Source: Agrostemma githago (taxonomy: Eukaryota > Streptophyta > Magnoliopsida > Caryophyllales > Caryophyllaceae). From it: a stretch of 64,000 nucleotides of DNA. Location: positions 1,798,001 to 1,862,000 of the forward strand of contig OY288248.1 of the NCBI GenBank assembly GCA_958450325.1. Reading direction: 5' to 3'. Under the pieces are notes generated by a model, which was given only the letters and a program-made list of their open reading frames with translations, had not been told where the DNA came from and did not search any database. The translations under genes and the position numbers were made by a program. Of the stretch, positions 56,219 to 64,000 are shown in pieces. Each line of letters opens with the position of its first letter. The first letter of the stretch is position 1.

Positions 56219-56371
56219 GGAGTAATCTTGTGATTGGCTTTGATGGGTTGTTTCATTTATTTTTTTTAGGGCTTTGAGGAAGTGTAGGGTGAATTTTGTT
56301 CTTAGTGATTTGGGGTTTAAGGGCATAATAAGTTGATTATTATTGTTGTTATTATTATTATTATTAGTCAT
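55832..56371 (-). CDS. IBH1-like atypical bHLH transcription regulator
   Basis: Intronless, 179 aa. IBH1-type proteins are helix-loop-helix factors that lack a full DNA-contacting basic region. They repress cell elongation by binding other HLH/bHLH factors in brassinosteroid and gibberellin pathways. Diagnostic parts are the N-terminal KSLRTKFTLHFLKALKKIN (21-39), CRKIKWAANAALATAVGPGR (69-88) and the HLH segment ELRRVVPGGEAMDDMECLLG into EALHYVMCLTTQVNVMRSIV (126-165). Two poly-Asn tracts (3-12 and 52-62) and a Thr tail (about 169-178) come from AAT and ACT microsatellites, so length probably varies between individuals. A run of Arg (107-112) is encoded in a GC-rich patch. Assignment to IBH1 versus IBH1-like is not resolved. 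Confidence 0.9.
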
Positions 56372-58034
56372 GATAATTGTATAAATAAATATAATTATAT
56401 GTAGTGTTTTTATTAGCTAGGGTTTTAGTTTCTTTAAGTAGAAAAAAGATGAGAATGAAGAGAGAAAAAATATGTATATATAATTTATAATTTGTTTGTG
56501 GAACAAACTAATAAAAGGGTATGAATTTCTTGTCAGAGAGACAAAATAATGGATGTTTCTTCTCTTACTAGTTCCTACACATTTTGTACTTATAGTCAAT
56601 TAAAGAGGTGGAATTGGTTGAAAGATGGGGTTTCATTAAAAATTAATTAATTAATTAATTAATAATATCAGAATTTAGAATTGATCGAATATCTCTCATT
56701 TTCGTTAATGGTCGATTCTATTAATATTTTTTTTTTTTATTTCTGTTATGTCTCTCACTAACTTAACGAGATACAATTTCTTATCAGACTTACTCGATAA
56801 ATATATTAAATATTAAATATTAAATAAATAAATAAGGAAAAAAAAGGAATTGGTTGGAGAGGTGGAACAAACATGTGAAGAGAATGGGAGAAAAGATGGA
56901 AAAGTATGAGATTGGAAATGGGTGGTTGTAATTGGGTGAAAGATGTTATGAGAATAATATCATTTATTATTGATTATTCAAAAATTAATAATGTAAATTT
57001 GTTTTATCCTTAGAAGAGTAGAGACATGTAAAGCTAAGTTATTAAATTAGGGAGTGCTAATCTTGGAATATTTTGAAATAATGTGGAAATTGCTTTTCTT
57101 CTCAAAGAAAAGACTTGAAATGAATGAATAATGATGCTAGATTAGACATTATTTTTTCTACCTTGTTTTGAACTTTTATATTATTTGTTAATAAATGTAT
57201 TTTATTTGAAAGTAAACAAATGACAAATTACAGAAATAGAGGATTCTCAAGGACTTTCTTTATTTGCTAAAATAAAAAAATAAAAAATAAAAAAAATACT
57301 ACGTTCTAATTATCAATCATCGTTATTTATTTTAAGGACAATATTATTTTAGAATTATATAAAAATCGAGGAAAACGGTTAGTAGATGTGAAATTTTGAA
57401 AATTGACACAGGAAAATAAAATCTAATAAAAAATCATTTAAATATCGATATAATTAAGGCGACGATGGTATAACCTCGATTTAATTTTGGCTTGGTACAA
57501 TATGGTAAAAGTGTCCAACTTTATTAATTTGATTTGCATTCTTGTATAAGAAATTGTCCAAATTATAATTGTATTTTGTTTAATTTTCCTTTTATCATTT
57601 TTGTTCATGTTTTCCCTAATTGTTATCACATGCACCCCAATAGCATGGTTTATTGATATAGTTGTACATCACCATTTTGACTTTAACACACCTATAAAAG
57701 TTCCCCTATATTAAACATCACCAAAATTTTAGAGAAATGATCTCTCAATAACGTTACTAAGATATTCTTCACATGATAACGCGCGGGAGACAGTTATTTA
57801 ATTTCATTATTCATTCATGTTGAGTCTTTCGCTCATTTAGAGGGAGACGATCTCTCAAGAGACCTACTCAATACAGATATCGTTAATCTCTCGGTCTTAA
57901 GATGAAGATAGATATAATGTCATCATCTATGTCCTATAACATGTTTGTCTTCATCTATCTAAATGAGTAAATACTGCTTCACCGTAACTATAAAGCAAAT
58001 ACATCCATCTAATATCACAAATTCTTGTTTATAA
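56372..58034. other. Upstream of the bHLH gene; AT-rich intergenic DNA
   Basis: Includes (AATT)n near 56640 and (TTAAATA)n near 56805. The 57735-57870 stretch contains GAGAAATGATCTCTCAATAA and GGAGACGATCTCTCAAGAGA words related to the MITE at 14613. No gene. Confidence 0.5.
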
Positions 58035-58600
58035 TGTCAATATCCATCATAACATTACTAACTACTATTCACTCATTTTGACAGAAAGAGACAGTAGAAA
58101 ACAGTATATTTCCTAGGACGATTGGAAGAATGGTTTATATTTGATTTGTTATAGCAATATATGACTGATAACCCATCACAAAGGAGACTAACTGATCTGA
58201 TATTTGAAATTGTCTAAAGAGAGTTTCATATAGAGGTATCCATCATAATATTACCACGTATTTACCCATTTCGATAGTAAGAGACAGAAACAGTCATATT
58301 CCCTAGGACGACTCAAAGAATGGTTTATATTTGATATGTTATTACAATGTATAACTGATAACCCGTCACAAGGAAGACTAACTGATCTGATATTTGAAAT
58401 TGTCTAATGAGAGTTTTATATAGAGGTATCTATCATAATATTACCACGTATTTACCCATTTCGATAGTAAGAGACAGAAACAGTCATATTCCCTAGGACG
58501 ACTCAAAGAATGGTTTATATTTGATCTGTTATTACAATGTATAACTGATAACCCGTCACAAGAGAGACTAACTGATCTGATATTTGAAATTCTCTAAAGA
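58035..58600. repeat. 190-bp tandem repeat, about three copies
   Basis: The landmark CCTAGGACGA occurs at 58112, 58302 and 58492 (period exactly 190). GAATGGTTTATATTTGAT, GATAACCCGTCACAA and AACTGATCTGATATTTGAAA are in each unit. Copies 2 and 3 are more alike than copy 1. Non-coding. Confidence 0.95.
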
Positions 58601-58914
58601 TATTTGGCTTTGTTGGTGTATACGTGGCCAAGCTAGGTTATAAATATCATAGGATGTTTAGTATAGTAGAAACTAGAAACAATAAAGAGAGTTTTATATG
58701 GAGGATGAAAATTGGGTAGGAAGTGGGCCAAAGACGGGCCAACGACCATATGATTGCACATGGTTACATTACCAACTTGGACTACCAAGTGGGCCCGACT
58801 CATTAGGCCCACAAAAAAAATAGTCCTCGAACCATACTTTTTATCTTACAGTTTCGTTGTTGTCGTCTTCAGACCTGGTGTCACTGTTACAACCTGATAT
58901 ATATAATTTATTTA
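58601..58914. other. Short unique intergenic stretch
   Basis: Contains GTGGGCCAAAG, GGGCCAACGA, GTGGGCCCGA and TAGGCCCACA site II-like words (58720-58815), which could mark a promoter, but no coding region starts nearby. Confidence 0.4.
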
Positions 58915-59500
58915 TATATTCGATTTTCAAATGTATGTCCACTCGACACACGTTAATATATTAATTAAAAAAAATCACGGTGATATTGCTTATGTATGAT
59001 AAATATGAGTTAATATTTCAATTTCTCGTCATAATATTATTCTGATTTTTTTAGTTAATTGTCGTCTTCCTGGTGTTACTGATACAACCGGATATATATA
59101 ATTTATAATATCAAAATTTCTAATATATGTCCACTAGACACACGTTAATATATTAATTTTAAAAAATCACAATGGTGTTAGCTTAATTATGGTAAATATT
59201 TGTTAATATTTCAATTTCTCGTCATAATGTTATTCTGATTTTTTCTTTAATTAACGTATTAATGTGTGTCACGTTGGAAAAAGGGTTATCGAAATGATAT
59301 ATTTTAGAAAAATAAAGGTAATATTGCTAATGTATATAGTGTATATATGTTCACTAGACACACGTTAATATGTTAATTTAAAAAAATCAGTCAGTATTTC
59401 AATCTCCCGTCATAATATTATTGTGATTTTTTCTTTGATTAGAATATTAACGTGTGTCCAGTAAACACACGTTAGAAAAACCGTTTATCGAAGGGATATG
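58915..59500. mobile_element. Cluster of three CTAACGTGTGTCC-family MITE copies
   Basis: ATGTCCACT(C/A)GACACACGTTA occurs near 58933 and 59116, with TGTTCACTAGACACACGTTA near 59348. TTCAATTTCTCGTCATAATA type segments and right ends like AACACACGTTAGAAAAACCG (about 59464) accompany them. The copies are in tandem and degraded. Confidence 0.7.
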
Positions 59501-61959
59501 TTTTAAAAAAATAAAGGTAATATTGCTAATGTATATATAGTGTATACTTCATGCTAGTTATATAAGGGTGGCCTTAGCTTGAAAGCTAATTAAATTGTTG
59601 TATTTTTATCACATGGGTTGGTCACCAATCCACAATGGCTATGCCATCTCTTTTGGCTTTCTCTCATCTCTTTTTGGAAAAAAAAAGCCTTATAATTCGA
59701 AGTGGATATCGGTCATTATATGAGAATTAGTCATACCTGAATAACGTAATTTCAGTCTTGAAAAGGAAAGAGATATTCTCGAGTTCATGTTCGAACCTCT
59801 AATCTAAAGAAATTAAACATTTAACAAACCCTTTTAACCATAAGGAATTCCTTAATAATTGTTATTGATTCATTTTGTTCAACAATTTTTGGGGACAATA
59901 ATGATTGGTTATGGCCACTTCTTAATCCAAGAAATATTTAATTTGATGAAGTTAGTTAGTTGTTTCTAGTGTTTATATTATTGTAGGAAAAAATTATCTT
60001 TATTATGATTTTATTATAACAATGTCAAATGAAGTCGTTGAACTTGATCAACAGTAAAAAAAAAATAGAAAAAAAAAAATCTAGGTCCAATAAAATCATG
60101 TACTCATGTGCCTGACCTAACCTACTAAAATTAAAAAAAATGTAGTCATGGGACGGGTTCAGTCGTTCAGACCACCCATCAATAACCCGATTCACATTAA
60201 TGATATATCTGGTATATCAAGATTTGATCTTATTCAAATTCTACATCGAAAATAAAATTTAATTTCAACATAGGTTATGAATAAACCTATACACTACTTA
60301 CTATTCACTCTTCAATTCTTCATAATTACAAGATGTTCACTTGAGGTAGGGTATATATAAGGACATAAAGGCATTTATTTAGGCATCAATCTATTTTACA
60401 AAATCCATCGATATTTTACTTCTATATAAACTCTAACACACATGCATTCTTGTTTAATTATGACAGATATATATCTGTCATAAATTTATGACATCTGACG
60501 AGTCAATTTGATGAATATATCCGTCAGAAGGAAGACTGGTAGGCTGAACTCTAACTATGGTTAACCCATGCAAATTCATGCAAAATTTGCATGGATTATT
60601 GGTATTCAAGATATACATAATTTCGACAATATTTCACTAAAAAATGTAGACAAAAAATAAATATAAAACCTAAAAATAAACCGCACTCATGTTAAAAATA
60701 ATATAACGCATGCAGCGTGAATTATAGAGTACGATAGTCGATAGGGATAGAAGTCCTTATGGACACAAACATGCCACTTTCTTTACACCTACATAGGCTA
60801 CGTTATATGTAAAAACATAGTGAATCAAAATAATTGATGAGGAATATTTAACGTACAAGTGGATGAAGACGTTCATGTTCAATCATCTGTGTATCAACAA
60901 CTCACTGTTGTGTCCTCACCTGGTGCCTTTATTTTATTGTCACGTACTGTATGTCTGTATTAGTAGTAGCAGTTTGTGATGTCGATTTTATGTTCAATAA
61001 AGAATGTAATATGCATAGGTTTTGAGAACTCAAACAGTATGTAATCCGATACTCATTTGCCCAGTATTAAATTAGAATCGCCTCAAATTAGATAAGATTA
61101 GGTTATGATTTTATTGGTCAATAGCATGGCTTTGCTCACTTTAGTAATACCCAATGGCCATGCATAGAATGTCCGATCAATAACATCAAAGGTTAAGTGA
61201 TTATATAGCACCAAATATTAGGGTTTTAAAATCGTAAATGTCTTAGTCTAATGATTAAAACGAAAGTACTCTGAATATTGTATTAAAAAAATTAGGGTTT
61301 ATTAAAACGGTTAAGTTAATCTTAAACTTAAAACACGTCAATTAAAAAAATATTACTCGCAAAAAAACTTTTTCATCTACCCAAATAGATAGGATACAGA
61401 GTACAGACTACAGAGCATTATTTAACTTATTTTAATCTTTAAACGGAGATAACTTATTTTACTAAAAACCAATAATTGGTGAAACTTAGCTAAATTATTA
61501 CAGAGTGTAATTTTGTTTTATTATTTTTACGTAATAACATACTCGTACAAAAAATAAAAATGTAAATAACAATCTTATACCAATGTACAATTTTTTTTTC
61601 TTCTTTTGACAAATTATTACTCTGTACAATTTTATAAATGAACGCTATGCTAGAATATACGGAGTAATTAGCAATAAGGTTTTTTGCAATACGTTATTTA
61701 TATTAGTACTATATTGAATAGTCGTCATCCATCATATAAAAAATCTGACGATAATAAATGTATTATGAGATCGTCTATGCGTGAAATAGTTTATGTTATC
61801 TGTGTTTGATGTATACTTTATTATTCATTCTCCATATCAACAATTGCATGCATGCGTGGGGATCCTATTCTCCACGCACTTTAAATTAAAGTCCGTATAT
61901 AATTCTCATCATTTCTCGTGACTTTATAAACTAATTTATTAGACATTCATAATCTTTTA
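59501..61959. other. AT-rich intergenic DNA without recognised genes
   Basis: No coding region. 60456-60550 has ACAGATATATATCTGT and other short palindromes. 61225-61250 (TCTTAGTCTAATGATTAAAA) is a short SINE head fragment. Confidence 0.45.
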
Positions 61960-62340
61960 AGATTAAAATGTCTTCGACGTATCGGGCCGTGCTTCGTGTC
62001 TATCTAGCCCGGCTCAATCGTGCCTGGCAGGTCCACCGTGTCGCGCCTAACTCTGAGAACATGCGCCGAGACACGGTTCCTAGCTCGGGCCTGGTCGTGT
62101 CGAACCGTCGTGCTCGACCAAGTTTTCAGGATTTTTCATTTTTTTTGGATTTAGAGTCGCGTCTGCCCAATCATGCCTCGTGTCAGGCCGTGCCTAGGCA
62201 CGAACTTTTCTTCATTTGGCGCTGCGACCCGACTTGGGACCGGTCGTGCCGTGTCCGTGCTTTTTGCCATGTCATCACCGGACCGGGCCGGGCCACCAAG
62301 ATGGGCCCCGCCCGGTTTGCCAGCTCTAAGAGTATGTGTT
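61960..62340. other. GC-rich CGGGCC/CGTGCC repeat-like segment
   Basis: A sudden shift from about 30% to about 57% GC, with repeated GCCGTGC, GGGCC and CGTGTC words on both strands. The 130-codon plus frame has no domain. The composition resembles the arms of hAT-like MITEs such as 43088-43618, so a diverged transposon is likely. Confidence 0.4.
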
Positions 62341-62362
62341 ATGTAAGTATTTTTTTCTAGTA

Positions 62363-62567
62363 CTCCCTCCCCTTCTCTATGATCTTTCATATTGGATTTT
62401 GGGAAGTTTTTAAGGAGGGAATATGTGGAGGAAAATGAATGGGAAGAAAAGAAAGTGGGGTCACAAACAATAAGAACCACAAAATATAGTACTAAAAAGG
62501 AAAGTGGAACATCTGAGTGAATTTTCCTAAAAAGGAAATGTAGAACATCTTAGTGAAGGGGAGGGAG
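62363..62567. mobile_element. Stowaway-type MITE
   Basis: CTCCCTCCCCTTCTCTATG at the left, TTAGTGAAGGGGAGGGAG at the right, with TA at 62361-62362 and 62568-62569. The right arm is internally duplicated (AACATCT(G/T)AGTGAA twice). Confidence 0.88.
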
Positions 62568-62799
62568 TAATTGACATGATAGAATTCGTTCTTGAAATAC
62601 GATAATCTTGGTTAAAACCGAGTGAATATAAACAACAATATCTCGAATTTCAATCTAAATCTCAATCTCGATCTTAATGTGAAGTCGTTTCACACAAAAC
62701 TCAGTAAAATCCGAAACCCATAAATGAGATGAGAGAGAGGGTTGAATGACAGCTCAATAATGTCAATAGGCACACGCTTGGGTTTTTGAAAGGATTTTG

Positions 62800-62885
62800 T
62801 AGTGGGCCCAAGGCAACAGTTATTAGAACATGGTGGGCCTGATACATGGGCCCAGCCCATTGGGCCCAGCCCATTGGGCCCAATC
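62800..62885. promoter_or_regulatory. Cluster of TGGGCC/GCCCA site II-like elements
   Basis: Within 86 bp there are seven TGGGCC or GGCCCA words, including a GGGCCCAGCCCATT tandem. Such clusters bind TCP factors in plant promoters of growth genes. No gene can be linked to it in this window, so function is inference. Confidence 0.4.
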
Positions 62886-62974
62886 ATCTCTTTAACTCTT
62901 TTAAAACTAAATTAAGACTCTCTAACCATAATTATGATTGTAATTAGCTAGCTAATGAAGCATCATCACATGCT

Positions 62975-63905
62975 TTTGCTATGAGATTAGGACCACTTAA
63001 TTCGTTTGGTGCATGACTCTACACATCAAAAAAAAATACACTTTCATTTTAAAGCAAGATCGGTGATCAACTTAATCAGTATAACAATATTATCACAGAA
63101 GAGGTATAAATCTAACTATGTCGGTATCAAAAAACCCGTTTGGTTGCCTTTATGAAAAAAGAGGGGATACACTATTTTCATTTGGTGCATGACTCAACCC
63201 ATCAAAATACACTATTTTTTTTCAATTTAAAGCAAGATCAGCGATCAATTTAATCAGTAATGTTACAGAAGAGATATAATTATTTACGACTTGGGTTTGA
63301 ACTATGTTAATATAAAAAAACTGTTATAGTTGCCTTTATGGAAAAAGGAGGAAATACACTATTTTCATTTGGTGCATAACACAACGCATCAAAATACATA
63401 AAAAAAATCATTTTTAAGCAAGATCGACGACCAGTTTAATCAATAATGTTACGAAAGAGATGTGCTAACTATTTACGGCTGGGGTTTGAACTATATCAGT
63501 ATCAAAAAAACCCGTTTGCTTGCCTTTATGAAAAAGGGGGGAAATACACTATTTTCATTTGGTGCATGACTCGACACATCAAAATACACTATTTTTTTTC
63601 ATTTTAAAGCGTGATAGATTAGTTTTTAGGGCGATAACGTTGATCAACTTAGTTAGTAATGTTACAAAAGAGGTATTTATGACTTGGGTTCGAACTATGA
63701 TCGATCACATGGTTTTGCTAGGAGATTAGGACCACTTGATTGGTTTGGTGCATGACTCAACCCATCAAAAATAGACTATTTTCAATTTAAAGCAAAATAG
63801 ATTAGTTTTTAGGGCGATAACGTCGATCAGCTTAATTAGTAATGTTATGAAAGATGTATATATGACTTGGGTTCGAACTATATATCAGTATCAAACTAAG
63901 CTAGT
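62975..63905. repeat. Tandem repeat of about 176-190 bp, five copies
   Basis: GGTGCATGAC or a variant begins units at 63008, 63184, 63371, 63561 and 63747. Each unit has ACTATTTTCATTT-, AAAGCAAGAT- and TTTGAACTAT-type segments. Divergence between units is about 10-20%. Non-coding. Confidence 0.9.
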
Positions 63906-63915
63906 CGTCGTTATA

Positions 63916-64000
63916 TCGAAGATGTCTTAGCTTAGTGGTTAAGATTAGGTATCCTAGCCTATTCCTGGATAATAGATCACAGGTTCGAATTCCTCTAAAC
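63916..64000 (+). mobile_element. tRNA-derived SINE, cut by the window end
   Basis: Head TCGAAGATGTCTTAGCTTAG, box A TAGCTTAGTGGTTAAGA and box B GGTTCGAATTCC are present; the 3' half lies beyond the window. Confidence 0.88.

Noticed and set aside
59740..59850. Possible further SINE (GTTCGAACC and TTTTAACCATAAGG)
   Set aside because: Box-like words are present, but the spacing and the conserved 3' half do not match the SINE family here, so it was not annotated.
61968..62360. 130-codon plus frame in the GC-rich patch
   Set aside because: No domain, repetitive GCCGTGC composition on both strands, and no splice or promoter context; more like diverged transposon DNA.
63916..64000. tRNA gene suggested by box A and box B
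   Set aside because: Box A and B fit, but no cloverleaf can be folded and the sequence matches the SINE family head.

Overview
This window is plant nuclear DNA from a dicot. The genes carry spliced introns with GT/AG junctions. The protein families are plant ones: F-box/DUF295, BAHD acyltransferase, topoisomerase VI A, an IBH1-like atypical bHLH and a mitochondrial complex I ferredoxin-like protein. The intergenic DNA is AT-rich and full of MITEs, tRNA-derived SINEs, Helitrons and LTR/LINE retroelements. The recurring ACGGAGTA / CTCCCTCCG words are typical of Stowaway-rich Caryophyllales genomes, but that placement is only an inference from style.

Layout. Positions 1-7418 hold a tandem satellite of about 335 bp per unit (about 15 monomers), partly organised as a two-monomer higher-order repeat and split by a 5'-truncated LINE (504-2898). 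Positions 7.4-11.5 kb hold Stowaway MITEs and short tandem repeats. Positions 11.5-21.7 kb hold two tandem copies of a four- or three-exon gene (A 11543-14299; B 18981-21318, with a frameshift in a 10-T run), separated by several MITEs including a 1.26-kb Mutator-like foldback element. A third, diverged member (C 43723-47109) lies 22 kb downstream. All three encode an N-terminal F-box, a DUF295/SKIP23-like middle and a C-terminal helical domain like that of PEARLI-4 and MATH/coiled-coil proteins. I consider this the most interesting protein architecture in the window.

Positions 22.7-25.9 kb hold a conserved housekeeping pair in head-to-head orientation: TOP6A/SPO11-3 (minus) and the complex I ferredoxin-like C1-FDX (plus). 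They share an intergenic region of about 0.6 kb that contains a SINE. Positions 26-34.6 kb are repeats, MITEs and a B3-like gene relic. Positions 34668-39998 are a young non-autonomous LTR retrotransposon whose 3' LTR was hit by a 1242-bp Helitron; the 5' LTR preserves the exact empty site. Positions 40.5-52.7 kb form a BAHD acyltransferase cluster: an intact gene (47747-49761), a convergent copy with a 2-bp N-terminal frameshift (50165-52673), a 3' pseudogene fragment (42479-42870) and an orphan duplicate of the upstream region (40500-40775). Gene C lies within this cluster.

Positions 52.7-64 kb carry one recognisable gene, an intronless IBH1-like bHLH (55832-56371, minus), amid MITEs, a 190-bp tandem repeat (58.0-58.6 kb), a tandem repeat of about 185 bp (63.0-63.9 kb) and a SINE cut by the window end.

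Exon structures were assembled by hand from reading frame, splice consensus and comparison among paralogues inside the window. No database search was possible, so family names rest on recognised motifs.
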